Shown: positions 31,645 through 42,906, counted from the stretch's first letter. The stretch: 64,000 bases of DNA from Climacium dendroides (GCA_950106755.1 OX467088.1:10462001-10526000); one strand, 5' to 3'. The notes: generated by a model from the sequence alone, not told the origin. Numbers and translations are program-made.

Positions 31645-34081
31645 CTTGGTCATGTTCACCTAGTATTGTTCTTCCATAATATCAAGTCAAATATTTGAGG
31701 AATTGAAGTCATTGCTTCATTAGTTAGATTAGGGTGATTGTGAAATTGAAAAATGACAATTCTTCTTCTTTCTAAACCCTAAGTCTTTATTTTGTTGAAA
31801 CTTTTATATGAGCCAAAAAATAATAATATATTGTATTGGTTTGTAATGTAGTAGTTTAATTGGCATTAATTCCTAAAGGACTTATCCATTGTGAAATGGT
31901 CAAACATCATATCTAAGCTAAATTTAGCCTTTTAAATTGTGTTTAAACAACAATTCAATATTTTATTACTTGAAATTATGAATTGTATATTATTGTGAGA
32001 AATCCCAATTTGTTTTGTACAAAATTGTAATTATTGTCAATTTTGTTGCAAAAATTGAATATAAATAAATAAAAATAGAAATTCAATCCAAATTACTTGA
32101 AATTTGTTCAAGAGGTACAAGTAGCAATGGATATTAGTGAGAACAAAATTTAATTGATTATTTTATCTTTAATATATTAAATTCAACTATCAAATCAAAT
32201 TTATTTATTTATATGATGTATAAAAGTTTAATATTTTTTACTAGTGAAAAACTATATTTTCTATTTATGTTTTTTCCCAAGTAATTTTGATGGAGAAATC
32301 AAATTATTGTGATTTTTTTAAAGCTAAAAGAGGAAATAAAATTATATCAATTTGAAAATTTATTAGAATAATCTGTAATTCTTATCATAAATAAAGGATA
32401 GAATGAGAAACGTAATTTTATAAATTAAATTTCAAATTCATTTAAATTTATATAAATGAGAAGGAAGACCATAATGTCGTATTTGGATTTCAACACATGT
32501 ACCTTTCAACTTCAATAACTCTTTTAAATTTTGATATTCTTGGTATTTTTCAAATGGAGGAGAAACAAGACTTGTTAAGCTTCATTTTCTTGGTTTATTT
32601 TAAAGTTTAAAAATAGTAATTTTGAAAGTTACAATTAAGGTTGACCAAGGCACACCCATTCATTGGTTGTGTGGATCATAAAGGGTTAAATCTCCATTTT
32701 GTTTAATTGGTGGCAACCACTACTTTGACCAAAATGTTTAGTGTAAAAAATACCAGGTATTGGAATGCATTTGATCTTATGTTTTATTTGACTTTTCTAT
32801 TTTGGGTGGTGTTTGGTTTCATTGTATTTCATCCTTTGTATTTGCTTTTGGAGATTCAATAAGAATTTAGGCTCTTTGCTTTTGAATGTATTACAAAGTT
32901 AGGTGCTTTGAATATCAACTTTGTTAAATTGTTGTTGTTCCAATACTTTGGTACTTTTAATATGAACCTTTAGAAACATGAATCCATACCTATTCATATT
33001 TTCATGCTCATATTGTGACAATTTTGTACATTGGAATCCTGCCACTTCAATGAAATGGGCATTATGGGGTTTGCAAGTGATTGTTGGTTATCTTGATTAA
33101 ATTTTGGAAGCTTGGTGTAAGGTCATTGAGATCAAATTACAATTAGTTATAAAATTATTTAGTTTTTTGGGCGAAATATTGTTGAGAAGATCATGCTAGA
33201 GTAAATAGAAGATTTTGTAGGTATAGTGTTTGCCACAATTTACTTTAGTTTGTGATATATATTTTAGATTCTCAATTAGTTTAATGTTCCACAACATTTT
33301 GTAAATTCATTGGCATTCGCATTGAAAACTAAGGTTCATTTAGAAATGTGCATGAATCACAAATTTTTGGCTTTGATTAGGTTAAATATGCTACTTAGAA
33401 CATTGTTAATCATGTTTTAGATTTGTAGTGTAGGTTATAGGTTATACAATATAATATAGAAGAGATGTAGTGCATTAGAAAAGAACAAGCTTGCAAGATC
33501 CATTGGAGGCTAATAAAGTTGTTCATTTCTAAAATCAATTTGTTGCAATCAAGGTGTCCAATACAAATTAATACAATAATGTTAAATTTTGAAGTTTTTA
33601 TTAGTTCTCGAAGTAGTTGCCAAAAGGATTTTTTGAGGTGGTTGCCAAAAGGATTTTAATTAATTATTTGGTACAAAATGCTGAATTTTATAGCTTAGAA
33701 CGACTATTGAATCTTTTGTCATTTGATGAAAAGTGTTTTTGGAAGGCAACTTCTGTTGGTATGCATGACTAGTAGTTGTAAATATGGTCAATAACTTAAC
33801 ATGCAAATAATTGACAATGTATCATAGATACTTGCTATATCCTTATTGACTTATTTTTTGACTATATGAATGTCTTTTGTACCTTCATTGCTTTCATTAT
33901 AAATATGTGAGTTATTGATTGATTAATAATCTTATTATTTGGTGTTCAACTTCTTTCACCAACTTGCTTGAATTACGTGGATCAATCACAAATATTTGTT
34001 AATTTGTTCAATTATAATTGTAGTCTTATAGTAGCTATTGAGATGTGGATATTCTAATAATGATTAATTTGTCATTTGCAG
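31645..34081 (+). other. AT-rich stretch before the kinase-NLR, possible first intron
   Basis: No gene is seen. It ends in a good acceptor (TTTGTCATTTGCAG, 34,068-34,081) that opens the first recognised NLR exon, and an in-frame TGA lies at 34,061. If the transcript starts in one of the CpG-rich units upstream, this stretch would be intron. Bases 31,700-33,900 are otherwise featureless. Confidence 0.4.
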
Positions 34082-35764
34082 AGATATTTGACCTATTCTT
34101 TCGATAAACTTGTGATGTACAACATCAATATGGATACTTTCAAAAGAATGAAGATTATAAAGGCTTTGAAAAGTTGTGAAGAAAATGTTCATTCAAATGA
34201 AGTGTTCAATGCTAATCAATGCAAGAATTTGGTACATCATTTGAAGAATTTTGTACAAAAGTTTCAAGAAATATTTGAGTTGGATACAAGAGCCTTTCAA
34301 CCTTTATTGAAAGATACTTGTAAAGTCACTTCAAAAGCTCTAATGTTGGTGGAAAGTTGTTCTCAAACTTCGTCTCTAGCGCCTCTACTTCAAATGCAAA
34401 ACAAAGAAGCATTTAGAGAATTGCTTTTGGAAATGGTTTCCTCCTTGGAGGGATTATTTGACATTGCATCAAACATTGATTCATGTTTGAAAGGGATGAA
34501 GAATATTGTGGATTTTCAATCATTTATCAGTAGTTTTCTTCCATGTGATCTAGTAGAAGTTGAAGAAGATCAAGACGAGTTACGCAAAATATTGGAAAAC
34601 AAATTGCATAATATGCAACCTGGATCATATGATTTTGAGTTAGCAAAGTACGTGCTACAATGGAGGGAATGCATTTTGAAGGTAGAACGTGGAGAAAGTG
34701 ATCTAATTCAATTCCTTTCCAATGTTCCATTACCAGATTTTGGAAAAATTCCTAAAATTATTGCAAAGAATAATACTGGAAGTGTATTTTTGACAAAGTG
34801 GTTGGGCATTGAGAATGTGACAAAGCAAATAGACTTGGATGGTTATGATGAATTTGATATCATTAAATTGGAGAATGAAGTGCGGATTATGGCACAATTG
34901 AATCATCCAAACATCATCAAGTTATTCTATTGTAGCTATTTTAAGGATGAAAATGGAAATAATCACCTTCAATTTGGAATGGAGAAAGGTGAAAAGAGTC
35001 TTCATCGAATGCTATTTGAGAATTCAAATCAGATGATTACATTCCATGCCAAGTTGGATATAATGCTACAAATTGCTAGTGGAGTATTATACCTTCATGA
35101 TATGAAAGTTGCACATCGTGACTTGAAGCCAGCTAATGTTGTGGTGAATACCATGCAATGTTCAGAGTTAAAAGAAGATGGTTATGTGTTTGCCAAATTG
35201 ATTGATTTTGGTATTTCCAAGAATGAAGTGAAGGACAATACTTTTGTTATGCCAAGTGGTATTTGTGGGACTCGTGTATATATTGCTCCCGAGGCATTAA
35301 TGGCCGATGTGAAGTTTGATCCTTTAAAAACCGATGTGTTTAGTTTTGGATTAATTTGTTGTGATATATTACTCCAAAAAGAATGTGAAGATTTTCGATC
35401 AAGTCCTTTTGAAATTGCTAAAAGTCAAAAATTGGCCTTAATGGGCACTTCATTTTCTCAAGAATTACGGTCATTAATTGAAGATTGTTTGTCTATGGAT
35501 CCAAATAGAAGACCTTCATTTGCAAAGATATACACAAGTTTGATGGAGATAAAGAAGAAAGACTTCATGACTCGGTGTACTAGCAAGACATTGATGAGAG
35601 AAGATGCAATAATTTCACATATCAATCTATTTTCATTTTCTATCATAAGGATTGGACAATGGTGGTTGTACATATGGAGATTGACTATGTATTGTTTATG
35701 GGCATTTATCATTGATTATGTATGGAGATTGTATATTCCAAAAAAGAATGATGAATGTATCAAG
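34082..35764 (+). CDS. Kinase-NLR exon a: helical domain, kinase, hydrophobic segment
   Basis: Counting the first exon codon as residue 3 (the arginine AGA at 34,082), residues 45-145 are predicted helical, with a heptad-like leucine pattern reminiscent of the HeLo/MLKL four-helix bundle (inference). The kinase spans about 222-492: Lys250 (NVTKQIDL), Glu266/268 of helix C (LENEVRIM), HRD at 347-349 (AHRDLKPAN), DFG at 377-379, APE at 404-406 and the distal RRPSF. The glycine-rich loop is degenerate: IAKNNTGSVF keeps only the third glycine. Residues 515-552 form a hydrophobic stretch with six tryptophans, followed by basic residues. The donor AAG/GTATGT is at 35,764/35,765. Confidence 0.9.
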
Positions 35765-38700
35765 GTATGTATAAATTTGAAAAATGTTTTGAACTTAACA
35801 CCATGTTTGAAGCCATGCATACTAGAGGGATGATTGTATATTCAATTTTCAATTTCTTTGAATGAAATCATTAAACTTTGTTGATAGTGGTAATTTTTCA
35901 ATTTGCTAATTGTGATGAATGTGATGTGTACAGGGTATTACTGATTCATCAATACTTTTCAAATGCCGTGGTCTTGATTTGAAAGTTAAGACTTTAGAAA
36001 ATTTTCTCCGGAATAAATCTATGGTTGGTGTTATTGGAGTGAGTGGAATTGGAAAAACAACACTAGTGAAGGCTTTGAAAGATCGCCTAAATAAGGCAAT
36101 GCCATTTAATGATTCATCTAAGTACACTACAATTATGTGTGATCCTAAAAGTGACTATTTGACAGAAATGAATCGGCTTTTGAAGGAATTGGGACAAAAA
36201 CAAGAAGCAAAAGATCTCGTTCAAGGTAAACTCATATTGACATCGATGCTCCAAAAGGATAAAATCCTCTTTATCCTAGATGATGTCACTAAAGAACATC
36301 AATTGAATATGTTTTTGGAAGCAGAAATGTTTAGTATAGAGGGTAGCAAAGTGATTGTTACTAGCCGTGATTGGAAGATCTTGAAAGGCATGATCAAAGA
36401 AGATAGCAAATTTGAAGTTCCAATGCTCAATTATGACCAATCTATAGAAATATTCTCCAAACATGCCTTCAAGAATGAATATCCATTGATACCACATATG
36501 AATCAACTCATCAAGAAGATTGTTGAAGCCTGTGGTGGCCATCCATTAAGCTTAGAAGTTATGGGTTCTTGTTTAAATGGACAAAAGCGCCTTCGTGTGT
36601 GGGAACGAGCTTTACAAAGATTGAAGAGAGGAGAATATGATGCCGCAGAGGATGTGGGGAGAAGATTGGAGATTAGTTTTGATATGCTAAGAGATGAGGA
36701 GCAAGAAGTGTTTTTGGACATATCATGCTTCTTTTGTAAAGATGTATGGTTTGAAGACATTCGAGAAGATACCCTAGTTGACTATTTGGATGACAATACG
36801 AAAATCATAACTGCGGCTTTGAAAGACAAATCACTTATCAAAATAGATGCTAGTGGATTTATAAGTATGCATGATTCAATACGTGACATGGGGCGTAGAA
36901 TCTCAAGAACAAAATTTAGAGGTAGAAGAACGTGGAACCAAACTTTCAGGTCATTAGAATCATCAAAAAAAGAGGTATGTAATTCAATTGATATTATATG
37001 TTTTGCTTATGGTGCAATATAAATATTGGTTCAATTCAAAATCTCAAAGTGCATGTTTATTGAGATAAATTTGGTTTGTAGGATGATCAACTTTGTTAAT
37101 GCCCATCAACTTGTAAGCATTTAACAATGAAACTATGTGATTCAGGAGCTTCAAAATGCTCGGGGCATGTGTATTACAAGAGTGAATAAAGAGAAAGATT
37201 TGGCCCTAATGGAGAAGGTTGACCTCCCCAACTTGTTGCTTCTAAATATTGAAGCACCAAATGACTTGCGTAATGTTGCCAAATTGATTCAAGGAACTCA
37301 TCAACTTAAATTCCTTCGGATTATATACAAAACAAATGATATTGATGATGGGGATATCTCTTTGAACAACATTAGCCATCTCACAACCCTATTGCAGCTA
37401 CAAGAACTTTACCAACTCACGGTATTAGAATTACAAAACTTTCCATTGATGAAGACCTTTCCAAACACTACAATGGAACACATGCCCTTGAAGACATTAC
37501 GATTAGACAAATGTGATAATCTCACAAATATATCACTTGGATTTCAAAACATTACATCCTTGACATCAATATACATCCAAAGATGCATAAAATTGACATC
37601 AATCCATGCGTCATTTGAAAATCTCAAGGCCTTAAAGACTCTAAACTTCAATGGATGTGGTGTATTGGAGAACTTGCCCCACGGATTGGACAAGTTGGCA
37701 TCTCTAGAAAAGCTCTATTTGAATGATTGCAAGCAATTGAAGATTGAGGATTCGGACCTTGAATCATTGACATCACTTACTACATTGAGTTTCCAAAGAT
37801 GTGAACAATTGGAAAGAATTCCACCAGCCATAGCAAACATGACATGTTTAGAGTGGCTTGGCTTTGATGGTTGCAAGAAGTTGAAGGTAGGACATGCATC
37901 GTTTGAAAATCTCAAGGTCTTAAAGATTCTAGGTTTTGGTGCATGTGAGACATTGGAAAACTTACCCTACGGATTGGGGAAGTCGACATCTCTGGAGAAG
38001 CTCGGTTTGAATGATTGCAAGCAATTGAAGATTGAGGATTCGGACCTTTTATCATTGAAATCACTTACTACATTGAATTTCAAGGGATGTGAACAATTGG
38101 AAAGAATTCCTCCAACCATAGCAAACATGACATGTTTAGAGTGGCTTGGCTTTGGTGGTTGCAAGAAGTTGAAGGTGGGACATGCATCCTTTGAAAATCT
38201 CAAGGCCTTAAAGATTTTAACGTTTGATGGATGTGGTGTATTGGAGAACTTGCCCCACGGATTGGGGAAGTTGGCATCTCTGGAGAAGCTCTACTTGAAT
38301 GATTGCAAGCAATTGAAGATTGAGGATTCGGACCTTCTATCATTGACATCACTTACTACATTGAATTTTGAAGGATGTGAACAATTGGAAAGAATTCCAC
38401 CAGTCATAGCAAACATGACATGTTTAGAGTGGCTTGGCTTTGGTGGTTGCAAGAAGTTGAAGGTGGGACATGCATCCTTTGAAAATCTCAAGGCCTTAAA
38501 GATTTTAACGTTTGATGGATGTGGTGTATTGGAGAACTTGCCCCACGGATTGGGGAAGTTGGCATCTCTGGAGAAGCTCTACTTGAATGATTGCAAGCAA
38601 TTGAAGATTGAGGATTCGGACCTTGAATCATTGACATCACTTACTACATTGAATTTCAAAGGATGTGAACAATTGGAAAGAATTCCACCAGCCGTGGCAA

Positions 38701-40400
38701 ACATGACATGTTTAGAGAGGCTTGGCTTCCAAGGTTGCAAGAAGTTGAAGGTGGGACATGCATCCTTTGAAAATCTCAAGGCCTTAAAGATTCTAACTTT
38801 TAGTGGATGTGCGGCATTGAAAAATTTGCCCCACGGATTGGGCAAGTTAACATCTCTAGAAGAGCTCTATTTGAATGATTGCAAGCATTTGAAGATTGAG
38901 GACTCAGTCCTTCAATCATTGACATCACTTACTACATTGCATTTCAAGGGATGTGAACAATTGGAAAGAATTCCACCAGCCATAGCAAATATGACATGTT
39001 TAGAGACGCTCCGCTTTGAAGGTTGCAAGAAGTTGAAGGTGGAACATGCATCCTTTGAAAATCTCAAGGCCTTAAAGATTTTAACGTTTGATGGATGTGG
39101 TGTATTGGAGAACTTGCCCCACGGATTGGGCAAGTTGACATCTCTAGAAAAGCTCGGTTTGAATGATTGCAAGCAATTGAAGATTGAGGATTCGGACCTT
39201 GAATCATTGACATCACTTACTTCATTGAATTTCAAAGGATGTGAACAATTGGAAAGAATTCCTCCAACCATAGCAAACATGACATGTTTAGAGAGGCTTG
39301 GCTTTGATGGTTGCAAGAAGTTGAAGGTAGGACATGCATCCTTTGAAAATCTTAAGGCCTTAAGGAATCTACACTTTGATGGGTGTGGTGTATTGGAGAA
39401 CTTGCCCCACAGATTGGGGAAGTTGGCATCTCTAGAGAAGCTTTATTTGAATGATTGCAAGCAATTGAAGATTGAGGATTTGGACCTTGAATCATTGACA
39501 TCACTTACTTTATTGAATTTCCAAGGATGTGAACAATTGGAAAGAATTCCTCCAACCATAGCAAATATGACATGTTTAGAGAGGCTTTGCTTTGGCAGTT
39601 GCAAGAAGTTGAAGGTGGGACATGCATCCTTTGAAAATCTCAAGGCTTTAAAGGGTATGATCTTCCATGGATGTGGTGTGTTGGAGTACTTGCCCCATGG
39701 ATTTGGGAAGTTGGCATCTCTTAAAGAGCTCGGTTTGAATGATTGCAAGCAATTGAAGATTGAGGATTCGGACCTTGAATCATTGACATCACTTACTACA
39801 TTGAATTTCGAAGGATGTGATCAATTGGAAAGAATTCCACCAGTCATAGCAAACATGACATGTTTAGAGTGGCTTTGCTTTGATGGTTGCAAGAAGTTGA
39901 AGGTGGGACATGCATCCTTTGAAAATCTTAAGGCCTTAAGGAATCTACACTTTGATGGATGTGGTGCATTGGAGAACTTGCCCCACGGATTGGGCAAGTT
40001 GACATCTCTAGAAGAGCTCTATTTGAATGATTGCAAGCAATTGAAGATTGAGGATTCGGACCTTGAATTATTGACATCACTTACTACATTGAATTTCAAA
40101 GGATGTGAACAATTGGAAAGAATTCCACCAGCCATAGCAAACATGACATGTTTAGAGTGGCTTGGCTTTGATGGTTGCAAGAAATTGAAGGCGGGACATG
40201 CATCCTTTGAAAATCTCAAGGCCTTAAAGATTTTAACGTTTGATGGATGTGGTGTATTGGAGAACTTGCCCCACGGATTGGGCAAGTTGACATCTCTAGA
40301 AGAGCTTTATTTGAATGATTGCAAGCAATTGAAGATTGAGGATTCGGACCTTCAATCATTGACATCACTTACTACATTGAATATCATGGGATGTGAATAA
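34082..40400 (+). CDS. Kinase-NLR immune receptor (4-helix-like, kinase, NB-ARC, LRR)
   Basis: Exons 34,082-35,764, 35,934-36,974 and 37,146-40,400 join in phase 0 and encode about 1,992 residues. The introns are 169 and 171 bp (both GTATGT...CAG). Order of domains: helical N terminus, Ser/Thr-type protein kinase, Trp-rich hydrophobic segment, NB-ARC with all signature motifs, and a long LRR array. NLRs are cytoplasmic ATP-switch receptors that detect pathogens. Fusion of a kinase in front of NB-ARC is the protein kinase-NBS-LRR class described from mosses. All three exons are open, so it looks functional. The first Met in frame is at 34,115 (next at 34,130). The exon starts exactly at an acceptor with TGA behind it, so either translation starts at 34,115 or a 5' exon is missing from this model. 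The protein ends inside an LRR with no capping sequence. Confidence 0.93.
35765..35933 (+). other. Kinase-NLR intron, 169 bp
   Basis: The donor is AAG/GTATGT and the acceptor GTGTACAG/GGT. It separates the hydrophobic segment from the NB-ARC. The reading frame is preserved in phase 0. Confidence 0.9.
35934..36974 (+). CDS. Kinase-NLR exon b: NB-ARC domain
   Basis: This exon encodes the nucleotide-binding switch. The P-loop GVSGIGKTT is at 36,036-36,062, followed by kinase-2 ILFILDDV, RNBS-B SKVIVTSRD, RNBS-C IEIFSKHAF, a GLPL variant GGHPLSLEV, RNBS-D VFLDISCFF and MHD (36,867-36,875, in ISMHDSIRDMGRRI). LDDV ending in Val without Trp, and FLDISCFF with MHDSIRDMG, are nearer to the TIR-NLR type than to the CC type. 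The catalytic Lys/Thr of Walker A and the Asp pair are intact. Both borders are phase 0 (acceptor CAG/GGTATT, donor GAG/GTATGT). Confidence 0.95.
36975..37145 (+). other. Kinase-NLR intron, 171 bp
   Basis: The donor is GAG/GTATGT and the acceptor GTGATTCAG/GAG. It separates NB-ARC from the LRR exon, phase 0. Confidence 0.9.
37146..40400 (+). CDS. Kinase-NLR exon c: leucine-rich repeats
   Basis: This exon encodes the recognition domain, 1,084 residues. About 150 residues of irregular LRRs (from ELQNARG through LKTLRLDKC and SLTSIYIQRC) lead into the regular array at 37,617. LRRs are 24 residues, of the plant LxxLxxLxLxxCxxL form. Stop TAA is at 40,398-40,400. The Cys in each LRR is invariant, and variation concentrates at positions such as Y/G in LEKLYLN, the residue after GF/NF, and S/K/T in GKLxSLE, all predicted to sit on the concave face (inference). 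A polyadenylation-like AATAATAAG lies near 40,497. Confidence 0.95.
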   Translation, partial: ELQNARGMCITRVNKEKDLALMEKVDLPNLLLLNIEAPNDLRNVAKLIQGTHQLKFLRIIYKTNDIDDGDISLNNISHLTTLLQLQELYQLTVLELQNFPLMKTFPNTTMEHMPLKTLRLDKCDNLTNISLGFQNITSLTSIYIQRCIKLTSIHASFENLKALKTLNFNGCGVLENLPHGLDKLASLEKLYLNDCKQLKIEDSDLESLTSLTTLSFQRCEQLERIPPAIANMTCLEWLGFDGCKKLKVGHASFENLKVLKILGFGACETLENLPYGLGKSTSLEKLGLNDCKQLKIEDSDLLSLKSLTTLNFKGCEQLERIPPTIANMTCLEWLGFGGCKKLKVGHASFENLKALKILTFDGCGVLENLPHGLGKLASLEKLYLNDCKQLKIEDSDLLSLTSLTTLNFEGCEQLERIPPVIANMTCLEWLGFGGCKKLKVGHASFENLKALKILTFDGCGVLENLPHGLGKLASLEKLYLNDCKQLKIEDSDLESLTSLTTLNFKGCEQLERIPPAVANMTCLERLGFQGCKKLKVGHASFENLKALKILTFSGCAALKNLPHGLGKLTSLEELYLNDCKHLKIEDSVLQSLTSLTTLHFKGCEQLERIPPAIANMTCLETLRFEGCKKLKVEHASFENLKALKILTFDGCGVLENLPHGLGKLTSLEKLGLNDCKQLKIEDSDLESLTSLTSLNFKGCEQLERIPPTIANMTCLERLGFDGCKKLKVGHASFENLKALRNLHFDGCGVLENLPHRLGKLASLEKLYLNDCKQLKIEDLDLESLTSLTLLNFQGCEQLERIPPTIANMTCLERLCFGSCKKLKVGHASFENLKALKGMIFHGCGVLEYLPHGFGKLASLKELGLNDCKQLKIEDSDLESLTSLTTLNFEGCDQLERIPPVIANMTCLEWLCFDGCKKLKVGHASFENLKALRNLHFDGCGALENLPHGLGKLTSLEELYLNDCKQLKIEDSDLELLTSLTTLNFKGCEQLERIPPAIANMTCLEWLGFDGCKKLKAGHASFENLKALKILTFDGCGVLENLPHGLGKLTSLEELYLNDCKQLKIEDSDLQSLTSLTTLNIMGCE
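37617..40397 (+). repeat. 288-bp tandem super-repeat, 9.66 copies
   Basis: A 288-bp unit (96 residues, four LRRs) starting at SFENLKALK repeats every 288 bases with no indels: nine full copies and a tenth that stops after the third LRR. Landmarks per unit are ENLPHGLGKL, LNDCKQLKIEDSDL, CEQLERIPP-IANMTCLE and GCKKLKVGHA. Copies 3 and 4 are almost identical, and copies 5, 7 and 8 are the most diverged. The perfect register implies expansion by unequal exchange. Confidence 0.97.
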
Positions 40401-40724
40401 CTGATTGAAGGACAGTTGTAAAAGTTGTGATCTTGATTTTTGAATGTTAGTAATTTCTATGTTCGAAGTTTTATTGAAGTGTTGAAAATTTCTGAAATAA
40501 TAAGGTTATTGTTTTTGAGGATTTATATTGGATAGATTATTTTTCTTAGAACCTTGTTTTAGTTGCTAGAAGAAGTTTAGGAATTTACTTTGATAATCAT
40601 TAGTAATACATTTTGTGTTGAATTTGGAAGAATTAGACAAATTTATGGAGATATTGTTTTCCATTGGCAACATGTTAGGTTTCAAGTTTCTAGAATTTTA
40701 AGATTTCAAGTATTTGGAGATTGT
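40401..40724 (+). other. 3' flank of the kinase-NLR
   Basis: AT-rich sequence follows the stop codon, with a polyadenylation-like AATAATAAG near 40,497. No other feature is seen. Confidence 0.4.
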
Positions 40725-40960
40725 ACATGTAACATTTGAAATTCTTGAGGATCATGTGAGATTATCATTTTGTGATTGGAAAGCTTGAAATTTTTAGTGG
40801 AGATGTAATCCATTGGTTGAAAGTGGTTGAAGATTGTGTCACTTGAGCTTGATTTATTGTCATCATTCACTACATTGATTTTCAATAGATGTCATGTCTT
40901 GATAGAATTCTAGCATGCCAATTTAAGCTACATGAGGGTTTAGTAAATCTTTAAGTATCC
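40725..40960 (+). pseudogene. Decayed LRR super-repeat relic downstream of the NLR stop
   Basis: Bases about 40,828-40,945 align with the repeat consensus: TTGAAGATTG, then CTTGATTTATTGTCATCATT for CTTGAATCATTGACATCACT, CTACATTGATTTTCAATAGA for CTACATTGAATTTCAAAGGA, GATAGAATTC and ACATGAGGGTTTA. A weaker match to the preceding LRR precedes it from 40,725. It has in-frame stops and is shifted in frame. It shows the array once reached further, or that a neighbouring copy decayed. Confidence 0.75.
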
Positions 40961-42906
40961 TAGACACTCTCTATTTTGCAATGAGTTCACTTTAAAATTG
41001 GTTCCTCAATAAATGAAATGTGTTGAAAGGTCTATTGATACAATCCTTAAAATTAGTGATAGAGAGTAAATGTAGGTCCAAATTTGAGAGGTGAAGGGTG
41101 GTGAGATAAACACAAGCTTATAGAAGAGGAAATGCATACTATGGTACACTAATTTCCTTCATGCAATAAAGATGTACAAGATGTTCAAATTGTACATACT
41201 ACTTTTGCACCAAAAATTGAATATTTCCATCAAATTTGCACTAGAATAATCAACCACTTGTTTTTGCTTTAGCTTATTCAAGACTTTAAGAAAGTCCTTG
41301 ATAATTTCAACTTCAAAATTTATATTTAATGCACATTCAAAAAACAGAAAGAACATATACTTTATTAAACCCTTAGCCCTTTTAGGCCTACAAGAACCAT
41401 ATGTGTAAGCTTTTTCAACTTTTTAGTTGCAAAACTTGAGAAAGTTGAAAATTATTATTATGTTTTTAATTAATTCATTGGAATGAGATGCCTACATACT
41501 TGTAGTATTCTTTGATTTTCAAATGTTATACATGTATTATATTGGAAAAATGAAATGAAAAAAAGAAAGTTTGTGCTCAAGCTTATGCAAGGAAAGAGGG
41601 GATAAAATGTTAAATTACATAGATTTTTGTGGATATTGCGGATACCATTTGCAAGTTATAGTAATAACAAAGTGATGTTGTCATTGATGTATACTGACGT
41701 TTTATTTGGCATGATTGAAGATATATTGATGTTTTGTAGATTGTCCAAAAAAACATAGATTACCATATCACCAAGCATACCTATTTTCACTTTGGGTAAG
41801 TTAGTGATAGTTATTATAGTTTGAAATAAAAATACTTGCCTAAAGTTTTAAAAATGGGGAAGGGGAGCCTCATCCAAAACTTTGTTTTCAAAATGATGAT
41901 GTGTCATTTGATGTGGGAATTTAGTGACATGGCATCTAGAGAGGTTGATGTAGCATGCCACGTCATCCTAGTGGATCACTTTCACACATCTTGATTAGTG
42001 ACAATGGAGACATCCACATTGATGTCATGACATTCTCTTAGACATCTTTGGACACAAGGATGTCTTGTAAGAATGTAAGCATCTACACACACAACACTGA
42101 TGTTAAGCATAATGTCACACATAGTATGTGATACTAGTATGTGAATATCTGGAATATTGCAATACTATTTTGAAAAACATTGATGGGGACAATGTAGTCC
42201 AAACTACTAATGTCATAGAAGACATTTGGTAACATCTTACACATTAAAAAAGCAGACATTTGACAACTACTTTTTATTCTCTAAGGGTGCACTATTGCCT
42301 ATTATGATCACATGGTCTCTTCCTCTATCAACATGATTTAACTTTCATTGTTAGTAGTGGTTGTAGTTTGGCGAACTTATTATATTTGCAAAGTTGAACT
42401 TCATTCTAGAACACTTGTAGAAAATGTACTACGTCATGTCTACATCTAACATCTATTCAACATATGACCTTTCAATCGGATCTATGTGGGTTGTCTAAGA
42501 AGAAAACCTATTGATAGTATAGAGGGAACGCAAATGAATTGGTATGAACTTTTCTGTCTATAGAATTGAAGTTTGTCAAGCTAAAGTTGTACTTATCTTG
42601 CTAAATGCTAGAAAAATAAGCGTCACATGCCCCCCTTATCCAATCACACAACAACATTGTCAAGTAGTGGTTTTAATAATCTAAAACGAGGTTTTTCTCA
42701 ATGAATATCATGCACTCTTATCTTCTCCATTTGAAAAAACTAACCTCCAATCTTAGAAGTGTTGTTGGATTACTTGGATATGGCCTTGGATATTGCTATG
42801 GATGATGTTGTATGAATATTCACTTATACTTAGCCTTTCGTTGCAAACATCAACACAAATGGAATAGCATTAGAATAAACATTGTTTATCTACATGCATT
42901 ACGTCA
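40961..42906. other. Intergenic AT-rich sequence
   Basis: No gene is recognised. The minus-strand open frame 41,159-41,356 has no known domain. Confidence 0.4.

Noticed and set aside
37715..40285. Series of minus-strand open frames (66-134 codons) at 288-bp spacing
   Set aside because: They are antisense shadows of the LRR super-repeat and repeat because the sense repeat does.
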